DNA of 36,820 bases from Hippea sp. (GCA_015486955.1 WFQR01000026.1:1-36820); one strand, 5' to 3'. Shown: positions 27,574 to 36,406, counted from the first letter of the stretch. The notes: generated by a model not told the origin, from the letters alone. Program-made: numbers and translations.

Positions 27574-27616
27574 ATCGTCGTTAGCTAAATTTTTAAAGAT
27601 CTATAGGAGGTACTTT

Positions 27617-29281
27617 ATGGTACAAAACAAAATTGTTGGTGTAAGGGATGCGTTAAGTATCATTAAAGATGGGGATGTAGTGGCAATTTCAGGTTTTAAC
27701 CTTTCCACATCCCCAGAGTACCTAATCTTAGAACTTTTCAAGATGTACAAAGAAACGGGACATCCAAACAACCTGTTCATCATCTCCGACACATTACCTG
27801 CAGTGCCAGATAGGGGTCTTGATAAGGTATTCTCAGAGCTTTATGAAATGAAAGATCAAAACTTCATAAGGGGCGTTCTAATGCCGTTTATAGGATGGTC
27901 GCCAGCCCTTATGAAAATGACCTTAGAAAATAGGATAGAAGTTTACTCCTATGCTATAGGCACAACATCTTATTGGTTTAGGGAAGTGGCAAGCGGAAGG
28001 CCAGGTTTGATCACAAAGGTTGGAATTGGAACGTTCTTAGACCCAAGAATAGACGGCGGAGCATCCAACGAACTGGCTAAAGAGAGAAAAACGTGCAAGG
28101 TCTCAACTATAGAAATTGATGGCGAAGAATGGTTGTTGTATCAAGCTCCAACACCAGATGTAGCCCTCGTTAGAGGAACAACAGCAGACGAAGATGGAAA
28201 CATTTCTATGGAAGAAGAAGGCATATATGGAACGGTATTAAACATTTGTCAAGCTGCTAAAGCCTTGCCAAACCCAGGAAAAACAATAGTTCAGGTAAAA
28301 TACGTTGCAAGGAAGGACACCATACCGACAAGGGACGTTGTAGTTCCAGCTCCTCTTGTAGATTACGTCGTTGTCGCTCCGGATGCTGAGAAATACCACA
28401 AAATATCTGGCAGTTACGTATATGACCCAAGACTCGCTGGACATGTAAAAGCTAAGAAGACAAAGGAAATGGAAGATCTTCTGCCAACACCAAGCAAAAT
28501 CAGGGATCGAATTGTTGCAGGAAGGGTTCTAATTGAGGCAATGCGACTCGCTGCCAAGCTGAAGAAACCTCTTTTTGGAAACTTAGGTATAGGAATACCC
28601 GTTTATGTTTCTTGGCTTGCAGGAGAATTTGGATACAGCGACCTGTTAGCATTAACAGTGGAACCAGGTCCTGTCGGTGGCATAGCCTTAGTTGGTGCAG
28701 ATTTTGGAGTAGCAATATCACCACAGGCTTTAATACCTATGCCAGATATGTTCACAAACTACGAGGGTGGAATAATAGACTTTGCTTCGTTGGGCTTTAT
28801 GGAGATAGATCCAAAGGGTAATGTTAACCCATCTTACAGCTCTGTCAGGGTTTCTGGACCGGGTGGTTTCCCTGTAATCAGCGCAGGATCCCCAAGAACG
28901 TTCTTTGCCGGTGGATTCACAGCTGGAAAATTCGACATAGACGCCGATAATGGAAAATTAATAATCAAATCAGACGGCAATATCTTGAAATTCAATGAAC
29001 AAATTGTAAAGATCGTTTTCAGTGGTCCACAGGCAGTTAAAAGCGGAAAAGAAATACTTTATGTAACCGAAAGGGCAGTATTTGGATTGAACGAGAATGG
29101 ATTAGTTCTAAAAGAGGTTGCACCCGGCGTAGACATAGAAAAGGACATCTTGGCAAAGATGAACTTCAAACCACAAATACCAGACAAGGTGGAAACAATG
29201 CCAGAATGCCTGTTCTACAAAGAATTAGACCCGCTTAAGGAATTTATCGATTCTATATTAAACGAGGCGGGACTGCTTTAA
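27617..29281 (+). CDS. Fused alpha-beta acyl-CoA:acetate/3-ketoacid CoA-transferase (YdiF-like)
   Basis: 554 aa with both domains; catalytic-Glu motif LALTVEPGPVGGI; GNLGIGIPVYV; SD AGGAGG. Confidence 0.88.
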   Translation: MVQNKIVGVRDALSIIKDGDVVAISGFNLSTSPEYLILELFKMYKETGHPNNLFIISDTLPAVPDRGLDKVFSELYEMKDQNFIRGVLMPFIGWSPALMKMTLENRIEVYSYAIGTTSYWFREVASGRPGLITKVGIGTFLDPRIDGGASNELAKERKTCKVSTIEIDGEEWLLYQAPTPDVALVRGTTADEDGNISMEEEGIYGTVLNICQAAKALPNPGKTIVQVKYVARKDTIPTRDVVVPAPLVDYVVVAPDAEKYHKISGSYVYDPRLAGHVKAKKTKEMEDLLPTPSKIRDRIVAGRVLIEAMRLAAKLKKPLFGNLGIGIPVYVSWLAGEFGYSDLLALTVEPGPVGGIALVGADFGVAISPQALIPMPDMFTNYEGGIIDFASLGFMEIDPKGNVNPSYSSVRVSGPGGFPVISAGSPRTFFAGGFTAGKFDIDADNGKLIIKSDGNILKFNEQIVKIVFSGPQAVKSGKEILYVTERAVFGLNENGLVLKEVAPGVDIEKDILAKMNFKPQIPDKVETMPECLFYKELDPLKEFIDSILNEAGLL

Positions 29282-29288
29282 AAGATAC

Positions 29289-29313
29289 GGGGGTTAACCC
29301 CCCCTTTTTTTTT
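29289..29313 (+). terminator. Terminator after the fused CoA-transferase gene
   Basis: GGGGGTTAACCCCC CC TTTTTTTTT. Confidence 0.8.
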
Positions 29314-29316
29314 AAA

Positions 29317-29649
29317 TCAATACCCAGAGATCTTTGTGTTCAACCTTGCCTCGTAAACCTCTGCACCTTTGTCTGTTGCGTACATCAAAAACACATCAAC
29401 CTCTGGCGAAGAGCTACCAAGTCTTTTTGATTCAGAGACCACCAAGACATCGCCTTCCTTTAATTTTGGCAAGATTTCTTTACCTAACCTCCTGTTTTTC
29501 CAACTTATGTACGGCTTAACATTCTCTATTAAATACTCAACATCTTCTGATTTGAGACCAAACTTATCCTTGACAAATTTATCGATCGCTGCCTTTTGTA
29601 AAATCTTTTCAGCCTCATTGTCATACTGGATATAGCCATAAACCTTCAT
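29317..29649 (-). CDS. Serine-recombinase (resolvase N-terminal) fold protein, 110 aa, apparently lacking catalytic residues and a DNA-binding domain
   Basis: MKVYGYIQYDNEAEK...YISWKNRRLGKEILPKLKEGDVLVVSESKRLGSS...GAEVYEARLNTKI resembles resolvase N-domains (MKVYGYIRVSTxxQ...WKxRxLGxLLxxLKxGDVLxVSExSRLGRS...GxxVYxxK), but IRVST is IQYDN and LGRS is LGSS. SD GGAGG. Confidence 0.65.
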   Translation of the reverse strand: MKVYGYIQYDNEAEKILQKAAIDKFVKDKFGLKSEDVEYLIENVKPYISWKNRRLGKEILPKLKEGDVLVVSESKRLGSSSPEVDVFLMYATDKGAEVYEARLNTKISGY

Positions 29650-29661
29650 TTCCTACCTCCG

Positions 29662-29856
29662 TTAAACTAACTGTACTATATCTACTTCTTCGTTTATTAT
29701 AACCTCACATGCGTTCGGCAATCTTAAATACCTTTTTTCTATCTTCTTCTTTGCCTCTTCCTTATTCTTTGCCCTTACTATATTCGTAGTTACAAGCTTT
29801 CTCTCGTCTCTGTATATAACCAAAGCCAAAACCTTATATGTGTGCATACCCTCCAT
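29662..29856 (-). CDS. Uncharacterized small protein (64 aa or 61 aa)
   Basis: MEGMHTYKVLALVIYRDERKLVTTNIVRAKNKEEAKKKIEKRYLRLPNACEVIINEEVDIVQLV; 12 nt upstream of the 110 aa gene; SD GGAGGGT for M4. Confidence 0.6.
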   Translation of the reverse strand: MEGMHTYKVLALVIYRDERKLVTTNIVRAKNKEEAKKKIEKRYLRLPNACEVIINEEVDIVQLV

Positions 29857-29993
29857 CCCTTCTCACCTCGATTGTTAATCTAAGGCTTAAAATATATATA
29901 AAAAAAACTAACCTCTTTCAACAAAAACATGTTTTACCCTTGATTTTAAAAATCTCGTGTAATATCCTTTGCAAGTAATTTTTGGAGGTTCTT

Positions 29994-30911
29994 ATGACTA
30001 ACGAAGAGTTAAAAAAGGAAATCTTGAAGCTAAAAAAAGAAAAAAACGCGGTAATACTTGCGCATTACTATCAGATCGATGATATACAGGAAATAGCTGA
30101 TGTAAGGGGTGATTCATTGGCTTTGGCAATTGAAGCAACAAAGCTTAACTCAGATATAATCGTGTTTTGCGGTGTTAGGTTTATGGCTGAAACGGCAAAG
30201 GTGCTGTGTCCTGATAGGAAGGTTTTAATTCCGGAGATTAATTCCGTTTGTCCACTTGCCGATATGGCAACAAAAGAGGAAGTTCTAAAGAAAAAGGAGG
30301 AACTGGGCAACCCTACCGTTGTATCCTACGTAAACACCAATGTAGACGTCAAAACCGTGTCTGATATATGTTGTACGTCTGCAAACGCTGTAAACGTTGT
30401 GAAGAGTTTAGACGAAAATCGCGTGTTGTTTGTTCCTGACAGAAATTTGGGAAGTTACGTTAAGGAACAGGTTCAAGAGAAAGAGGTTATACTGTGGGAT
30501 GGCTACTGTCCTGTTCATGAAGAGTACTCAACTAAAGATTTAAAAAAGCTAAAAGAAGAGCACCCCGATGCAAAAGTGGCTGTTCATCCAGAATCTCCTA
30601 AGGCAATACGTGATATGGCCGATTTTATAGGCTCAACAAGTGGAATTATAAACTACGTGAGCAAGACAGATGCAAATGAGTTTATTATTGGAACAGAGGA
30701 AGGCATCCTTTATGAACTCAAATTAAATAACCCGGGCAAGGAGTTTTACATAATAGGTAGTAAATCGGTTTGCACGAACATGAAAAAGATAACACTCGAA
30801 TCGCTGTACAGGGCATTGAAGGACGAAATCTACGAAATAGAGCTTGATGAAGAGACTATAGAGCTTGCAAAGAAACCCATCGAGAGGATGATTTCAATAA
30901 AGAGAACGTGA
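29994..30911 (+). CDS. nadA: Quinolinate synthase
   Basis: NAVILAHYYQIDDIQEIADVRGDSLALA; SDICCTSANAVNVV; FVPDRNLGSYV; WDGYCPVHEEY; GTEEGILYELK. SD GGAGG before the ATG at 29994. Confidence 0.96.
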   Translation: MTNEELKKEILKLKKEKNAVILAHYYQIDDIQEIADVRGDSLALAIEATKLNSDIIVFCGVRFMAETAKVLCPDRKVLIPEINSVCPLADMATKEEVLKKKEELGNPTVVSYVNTNVDVKTVSDICCTSANAVNVVKSLDENRVLFVPDRNLGSYVKEQVQEKEVILWDGYCPVHEEYSTKDLKKLKEEHPDAKVAVHPESPKAIRDMADFIGSTSGIINYVSKTDANEFIIGTEEGILYELKLNNPGKEFYIIGSKSVCTNMKKITLESLYRALKDEIYEIELDEETIELAKKPIERMISIKRT

Positions 30912-31738
30912 TGAACCCGATATTCTTGAAAAAGGTCTTAGAACTATACATTTTAGAGGATTCTTACTTTTCCGATATAACAACAGAAGCCATAGGAAGC
31001 AACAGAAAGGTAACAGGTACAATTAGGGCCAAGGAAGACTTTATGCTCGCAGGTTCTATCTTCATTGAGCCCCTGTTTCAAATCTTTGGCAGGCCATACT
31101 CTGTAGAAATCTTCAAAAACGAAGGCGAATGGATAAAAAAGGGTGAGACAATAGCTAAAATCGAAGCGGAAGATAGGGTGGTCTTGACGGCTGAGAGGAT
31201 CTGTCTAAACATACTCCAAAGGCTCAGCGGCATTGCAACAAAAACAAGGAATTTGTCAAATCTGATAAAGGACTACAAAGCAGAAATCGTTGACACAAGA
31301 AAGACAACGCCGGGGTTTAGGTTCTTTGAAAAATACGCCGTTAAAGTGGGCGGTGGAGTAAATCACAGAATTGGTCTATTCGACGCTGCATTAATAAAGG
31401 ACAACCACATAAAGGCCGCAGGTTCGATAAAAAGGGCAATAGAAATGGTCAAAAGGAACTGCTCCTTCACAACAAAGATAGAGGTTGAATGTGAGAATGA
31501 AGAGATGGTGGCTGAAGCAATAGAAAACGGCGCAGATATTGTAATGTTGGACAATATGTCGGTTGAAGATATGAGCAAAGTGATCAAGAAATTCGAAGGA
31601 AAGGTGATTTTTGAGGCAAGTGGAAATATAGATGAAAACAACATAGTAGATGTGGCGAAAACAGGCGTTGATTTTATTTCACTGGGAAGCTTAACCCACC
31701 ATGCGTGTTGGGTGGACATAAACATGAAATTGGAGTGA
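30911..31738 (+). CDS. nadC: Nicotinate-nucleotide pyrophosphorylase (carboxylating)
   Basis: LEDSYFSDITTEAI; VLTAERICLNILQRLSGIATKTRNL; EIVDTRKTTPGFRFFEKYAVKVGGGVNHRIGLFDAALIKDNHI. ATG overlaps the nadA stop (TGATG). Confidence 0.96.
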   Translation: MNPIFLKKVLELYILEDSYFSDITTEAIGSNRKVTGTIRAKEDFMLAGSIFIEPLFQIFGRPYSVEIFKNEGEWIKKGETIAKIEAEDRVVLTAERICLNILQRLSGIATKTRNLSNLIKDYKAEIVDTRKTTPGFRFFEKYAVKVGGGVNHRIGLFDAALIKDNHIKAAGSIKRAIEMVKRNCSFTTKIEVECENEEMVAEAIENGADIVMLDNMSVEDMSKVIKKFEGKVIFEASGNIDENNIVDVAKTGVDFISLGSLTHHACWVDINMKLE

Positions 31739-31741
31739 GAT

Positions 31742-32542
31742 ATGAAGATTGCGATCGGACAAATTGACACGGTGTTAGGTGATGTAGAGAAAAACGTAAA
31801 AAAGCTTGAGCATTATACGGATAAGGCAATAGAGGAAAAGTGTGACCTAATTGTGTTTCCAGAGCTTGCTGCCTGCGGTTATAGTTTAAGAGACCTTGTA
31901 TACACATCATCAAAAGCACCGGACGATCCCGCGTTTTTAAGTTTAAAAGAAAAGAGCAACTATATTGATATAGTGTTTGGTTTTGCTCAGAAAGAAAGCG
32001 GCTATTTTTTCAACAGTTCAATGTATCTGTCAAACGGAGAGATTTTGAACATTCACAAAAAGAAGTTTTTACCTGATTACGGAATGTTTGAGGAGCAAAG
32101 GTACTTTTCACCAGGTCAAACGATAGATACCTTTAAAACAAAGTTCGGCAAAGTGACAACACTCATCTGCGAAGATGCATTCCACATTTCTTCGCATTAC
32201 GCAGCCTTCAAAAATGAAACGGAAATCTTGATTATACTTTCGGCAAGTCCTTTCTGGTCTGATCATAATAGTATGAAGTGGGAGTTATGGGAAAACGTAT
32301 GTAAAACTTCTGCGCAATTGAACGGTTACTTCGTTATTTTCTCAAACAGGGTGGGATTTGAAGATGGCGTGGGTTTTTTTGGCAAGTCATTCATTGTTAG
32401 CCCAAAGGGACATATAATAAAGGAAGCCTCTTTTTTGAAAGAGGAGCTGTTTACAGCAGAGATCGATTTGAGGGATATAGAACGTGCACGGCTATTTATG
32501 CCAATAAGAAAGAACGAGGTTTGCAATGAATCTGTTGGATAA
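31742..32542 (+). CDS. Nitrilase-superfamily amidase, probable glutaminase subunit for NAD synthetase
   Basis: MKIAIGQIDTVLGDVEKNVKKLEHYTDKAIEEKCDLIVFPELAACGYSLRDLVY; HKKKFLPDYGMFEEQRYFSPG; TTLICEDAFHISSHY: closest in style to the N-domain of glutamine-dependent NadE; overlaps nadE by 17 nt. Confidence 0.82.
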   Translation: MKIAIGQIDTVLGDVEKNVKKLEHYTDKAIEEKCDLIVFPELAACGYSLRDLVYTSSKAPDDPAFLSLKEKSNYIDIVFGFAQKESGYFFNSSMYLSNGEILNIHKKKFLPDYGMFEEQRYFSPGQTIDTFKTKFGKVTTLICEDAFHISSHYAAFKNETEILIILSASPFWSDHNSMKWELWENVCKTSAQLNGYFVIFSNRVGFEDGVGFFGKSFIVSPKGHIIKEASFLKEELFTAEIDLRDIERARLFMPIRKNEVCNESVG

Positions 32543-33356
32543 ATTAAAGATCGACTGTGAATTTGTATCGTCGTATTTAATAGAGTTTGTACGTCAAGAA
32601 ATAACAAAAACAGGGCTTACTAAAGCAGTTATAGGTCTATCAGGTGGCATTGACTCAAGCGTTGTGGCCTACATTGCTAAAGAAGCTTTAGGTAAAGAGA
32701 ATGTCTACGGCATACTGATGCCTTACAAATTATCGAGCAAAGAAAGTGTAGAAGATGCACTAAAGGTTGTTAAAGATACAGGTATAAACTATAAGATATT
32801 CGAAATAACTGACCCAGCGGATGCCTACATAAACAAATTCGACGAAATGGACAAGGTCAGAAAGGGAAACATCTTTGCAAGACTGAGAATGATAACGCTG
32901 TTTGACCATTCCCAACTGTACAAAGCTCTGGTGGTTGGTACAAGCAACAAAACAGAACTGCTTTTGGGATACGGAACGTGGTATGGCGACATGGCTTCAT
33001 GTCTAAACCCCATAGGAGACCTCTACAAAAACCAGATATACCAGTTAGCACGGTACCTTAGGGTGCCTGAAAGTATCATAAAAAAGAAACCATCGGCAGA
33101 CCTTTGGGTTGGGCAATCCGATGAAGAAGAGCTGGGCTTTAGCTATGATGAAGCGGATGTTATTCTCTATCACCTGTATGATCTGCATTACACCATTGAA
33201 GAAGTTGTAAATCTCGGGTTTAAAAGAGAGCTTGTTAGGGGAATAGCGGATAGGGTTAAGAGAAACCAGTTCAAGAGACTCCCGCCTATAATAGCCAAAA
33301 TCAGCAAAAGAACAATCAATATAGACTTCAGATACTTAAGAGATTGGGGCTTGTAA
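32526..33356 (+). CDS. nadE: NAD+ synthetase, synthetase domain
   Basis: AVIGLSGGIDSSVVAYIAKEAL; VVGTSNKTELLLGYGTWYGDMASCLNPIGDLYKNQIYQLARYL; KKPSADLWVGQSDEEELGFSYDEAD. Confidence 0.95.
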   Translation: MNLLDKLKIDCEFVSSYLIEFVRQEITKTGLTKAVIGLSGGIDSSVVAYIAKEALGKENVYGILMPYKLSSKESVEDALKVVKDTGINYKIFEITDPADAYINKFDEMDKVRKGNIFARLRMITLFDHSQLYKALVVGTSNKTELLLGYGTWYGDMASCLNPIGDLYKNQIYQLARYLRVPESIIKKKPSADLWVGQSDEEELGFSYDEADVILYHLYDLHYTIEEVVNLGFKRELVRGIADRVKRNQFKRLPPIIAKISKRTINIDFRYLRDWGL

Positions 33357-33404
33357 CCCAGATTAAAGGAAAATTTTTGTTGTTAGAAAATTAATAACTT
33401 TTCC

Positions 33405-33433
33405 TTGACAATATCATCTTTTAGCACTAATAT
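33405..33433 (+). promoter_or_regulatory. Sigma70-type promoter for cydAB
   Basis: TTGACA (33405-33410), 17 nt, TAATAT (33428-33433). Confidence 0.7.
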
Positions 33434-33471
33434 TATTTTTAAAGATTATTTCTTGAGAGAGGAGGAGATCT

Positions 33472-34803
33472 ATGGATACCGTACTACTCGCCCGTTGGCA
33501 ATTCGCTTTAACAGCCCTATTTCACTTCATCTTTGTGCCCTTAACCTTGGGCTTATCGTTCCTTGTTGCAATCATGGAAACGGCCTACGTTAGGACAGGC
33601 AACGAAACCTACCTGCGGATGACCAAGTTCTTTGGAAAACTTTTTCTAATCAACTTTGCCCTTGGATTGGTCACTGGAATTACGCTTGAATTTGAATTTG
33701 GTATGAACTGGGCAAGGTATTCAAAGTTCGTTGGAGACATCTTTGGATCCCCACTTGCCATTGAAGCCACTATGGCTTTCTTCTTGGAATCCACATTTTT
33801 GGGTGTTTGGATATTTGGTTGGAAAAAGGTATCAAAAACCGTTCACGCCTTGAGTGCATGGCTTGTGGCATTCGGTACTAACATCTCTGCGTTATGGATA
33901 CTTATAGCCAATGCCTGGATGCAGCATCCCGTTGGTTATGTCATTAGAAACGGCAGAGCAGAGTTTGTCAACTTCTGGGCGGCGGTTCTTCAACCATACG
34001 CAATATTGAAGTTTCTGCACACAGTTAGTGCAGGTTATGTTGTTGGTTCGTTCTTTGTAATGGGAATTTCAGCCTACCACTTATTGAAAAACCACGAAGT
34101 TGATCTATTCAAAAAGGCATTCAAGATCGGTGCATACTTTGGGTTATTCGCATCCCTTGTAGTGTTCATAGTTGGCGATATGCATGCTGGTGAAGTCGCA
34201 AAAACACAACCGACAAAATTAGCAGCAATGGAGTCTTTGTGGAACACACAGAAAGGTGCGCCCATGTACCTATTCTTAATACCCGACGAAAAGCATGAGA
34301 AAAATGCAGTTGAACTATTTGGTGTCCCAAAGATGCTCAGCATCCTTGCATATCACGACCCAAATGCAACTGTTAGGGGTTTAAAATCGTTCCCCAAAAA
34401 CGACAGGCCACCTGTAACGATTACATTCGTATCCTTTAGAACAATGGTAGCCTTAGGCACGTTATTTGTTCTTTTGACGCTCTTTGCATTTTATTTGATC
34501 AAACGGGATAAGCTACTTGACAATAAATGGTTCTTAAAACTCATGGTGTTAGCCATTCCGCTTCCCTACCTCGCCTGCGAGCTTGGTTGGATAGTTGCGG
34601 AGGTAGGCAGGCAGCCGTGGATTGTATATGGACTCTTAAGAACATCGCAAGCAACCTCAACAGCCGTAACTCCTGCTCAAATTATCATGACTATAGTGGG
34701 ATTTGTATTTCTATACAGTGTTCTCGGTTTTATAGACATATACCTGTTAATAAAATATGCAAGAAAAGTTCCTGAACCAGCAACAAAGGAAGGAGGTTAC
34801 TAA
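33472..34803 (+). CDS. cydA: Cytochrome bd-type ubiquinol/menaquinol oxidase subunit I
   Basis: LLARWQFALTALFHFIFVPLTLGLSFLVAIMET; GITLEFEFGMNWARYSKFVGDIFGSPLAIEATMAFFLESTFLGVWIFGW; GEVAKTQPTKLAAMESLWNT; ELGWIVAEVGRQPWIVYGLLRT. Confidence 0.96.
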   Translation: MDTVLLARWQFALTALFHFIFVPLTLGLSFLVAIMETAYVRTGNETYLRMTKFFGKLFLINFALGLVTGITLEFEFGMNWARYSKFVGDIFGSPLAIEATMAFFLESTFLGVWIFGWKKVSKTVHALSAWLVAFGTNISALWILIANAWMQHPVGYVIRNGRAEFVNFWAAVLQPYAILKFLHTVSAGYVVGSFFVMGISAYHLLKNHEVDLFKKAFKIGAYFGLFASLVVFIVGDMHAGEVAKTQPTKLAAMESLWNTQKGAPMYLFLIPDEKHEKNAVELFGVPKMLSILAYHDPNATVRGLKSFPKNDRPPVTITFVSFRTMVALGTLFVLLTLFAFYLIKRDKLLDNKWFLKLMVLAIPLPYLACELGWIVAEVGRQPWIVYGLLRTSQATSTAVTPAQIIMTIVGFVFLYSVLGFIDIYLLIKYARKVPEPATKEGGY

Positions 34804-34804
34804 G

Positions 34805-35830
34805 ATGTTGAATGTAATATGGTTTGCCCTTTGGGGTCTATTATGGGCCGTATATTTTATGCTCGACGGATTTGATTTTGGTGTGGGAATACTGCATCCG
34901 TTTATTGCAAAAGACGACATAGAAAGAAGGATGGTAATAAATACGATAGGTCCAGTTTGGGATGGCAATGAAGTCTGGCTCATTACAGCGGGCGGTGCAA
35001 CATTTGCCGCATTTCCTACAACTTATGCCTACATGTTTAGTTATCTCTATACACCATTGTTTCTGATATTGGCATCCCTAATCTTGAGGGGTGTTTCCTT
35101 TGAGTTTAGGGGAAAAATCGAATCTGAGGGATGGAAAAAATTCTGGGATTTTATAATTTTCCTATTCTCGCTAATACCGGCAATCCTCTTCGGAGTGGCT
35201 TTTGGCAACATCTTCGAAGGATTACCATTTGATGCAAACGGTTATCACGGCACACTATTTACACTTCTCAACCCATACGGCTTATTAACGGGCGTTTTCT
35301 TTATGTTACTATTCTTGGAACACGGAGCCCTCTGGCTATCCTTCAAAGCCTCGAACAGTGTGACAGAAAGGGCTCAATCAACGGCTCAGAAAACCTGGCC
35401 CTTACTCTTAATCGTTGCCGTTCTGTTCCTCATCTACACGAAATTTGCAACAAAGCTTTACGACAATTACATAAACCATCCTTTATGGTTCATAGTACCA
35501 GCCATAGCCGTAATAAGCTTACTCTTGATCAAAGCATTTATGAAAACGTCCTACGCAAAGGCATTCATAGCGTCATGTGTAACAATTGTAACCACAGTTT
35601 TTACCGGTATAATAGGCCTATATCCAAACCTAATCCCGTCAAACATAAACCCAGCATATAATTTAACAATATTCAACTCATCTTCCAGCCAATACACACT
35701 GAAAGTCATGCTCATAGTTGCTGTGATTTTTGTGCCCATTGTTATAGCGTACCAATTCTGGGCTCACATGCTCTTTAAAGAAGCAATCAAAAAGGAAGAT
35801 CTGGAAGATAAAGAAGTCGAAACGTATTAG
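34805..35830 (+). CDS. cydB: Cytochrome bd-type oxidase subunit II
   Basis: MLDGFDFGVGILHPF; IGPVWDGNEVWLITAGGATFAAFP; SD GGAGG before the ATG at 34805. Confidence 0.95.
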   Translation: MLNVIWFALWGLLWAVYFMLDGFDFGVGILHPFIAKDDIERRMVINTIGPVWDGNEVWLITAGGATFAAFPTTYAYMFSYLYTPLFLILASLILRGVSFEFRGKIESEGWKKFWDFIIFLFSLIPAILFGVAFGNIFEGLPFDANGYHGTLFTLLNPYGLLTGVFFMLLFLEHGALWLSFKASNSVTERAQSTAQKTWPLLLIVAVLFLIYTKFATKLYDNYINHPLWFIVPAIAVISLLLIKAFMKTSYAKAFIASCVTIVTTVFTGIIGLYPNLIPSNINPAYNLTIFNSSSSQYTLKVMLIVAVIFVPIVIAYQFWAHMLFKEAIKKEDLEDKEVETY

Positions 35831-35898
35831 CCATGTTGCCCCTTTAGAGGGGCTTCCCTCTTTACTAAAACCCAAATCATTGATATAAAATCAAAAAT

Positions 35899-35975
35899 GC
35901 GCCTGTAGCTTAATTGGATAGAGCAGCAGACTTCGGATCTGCCGGTTGGGGGTTCGAGTCCCTCCAGGCGCGCCA
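35899..35975 (+). tRNA. tRNA-Arg(TCG)
   Basis: Cloverleaf read by eye: acceptor GCGCCTG/CAGGCGC, anticodon stem GCAGA/TCTGC with loop CTTCGGA, T-loop TTCGAGT, encoded CCA. Confidence 0.95.
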
Positions 35976-36045
35976 TGTTTACTGAAAACAACCACACGAT
36001 AATTCTTGACTTTTAACAGTTAAAATATAAAATCGAAATGCGTGC

Positions 36046-36119
36046 TGGGATGTCGTCTAACGGTAGGACAGCGGACTCTGGATCCGCGAGTCGGGGTTCG
36101 AATCCCTGCATCCCAGCCA
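36046..36119 (+). tRNA. tRNA-Gln(CTG)
   Basis: Acceptor TGGGATG/CATCCCA, anticodon stem GCGGA/TCCGC with loop CTCTGGA, T-loop TTCGAAT, encoded CCA. Confidence 0.95.
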
Positions 36120-36310
36120 TTTTTATTTTACCCAATTTTCAACAATCTTAAAAAACAATCAGCTATAACCAGAAGTAGAAAGGAAACAATTGATATATAA
36201 TTTTCTCATGTTTTTAAACCTTTACGTAAATGTCATTTTTCATAAATTATTGATCCATTTCTTGAAAACCTAAATAAAGCAGAAATACTCACCGCTAAAT
36301 TTCAATCTAT

Positions 36311-36324
36311 TAACCTTTACGTTA
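36311..36324. promoter_or_regulatory. Imperfect palindrome TAACCTTTACGTTA, putative operator upstream of the FadL-family gene
   Basis: Matches 27518-27531 at 12/14; a third related site AAACCTTTACGTAA at about 36216-36229. Confidence 0.45.
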
Positions 36325-36390
36325 TATAAGAAAGTTTGATTCATTAAACAGATGCCTTTCTTCTCTATTGAACCAATTAAGTTGTTAAAA

Positions 36391-36406
36391 AATTCTACAG
36401 AGAATT
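36391..36406. repeat. Inverted repeat AATTCT-acag-AGAATT just upstream of a putative -35
   Basis: Perfect 6-bp arms, 4-nt spacer; TTGACT at 36417-36422 follows. Confidence 0.5.

Noticed and set aside
27176-27616. Possible replication origin or CRISPR leader in the AT-rich spacer
   Set aside because: No DnaA-box cluster, no regularly spaced repeats and no cas genes; divergent promoters explain the region.
33405-33593. 62 aa plus ORF overlapping the cydA start
   Set aside because: Starts inside the cydA promoter and is out of frame with the strongly supported cydA.
35838-35862. Terminator after cydB (GCCCCTTTAGAGGGGC)
   Set aside because: The hairpin is real but the following U-run is interrupted (TTCCCTCTTT); too weak to list with confidence.
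35899-36119. tRNA pair as integration (att) site for a mobile element
   Set aside because: No integrase, no duplicated tRNA 3' end and no compositional break seen in the window.
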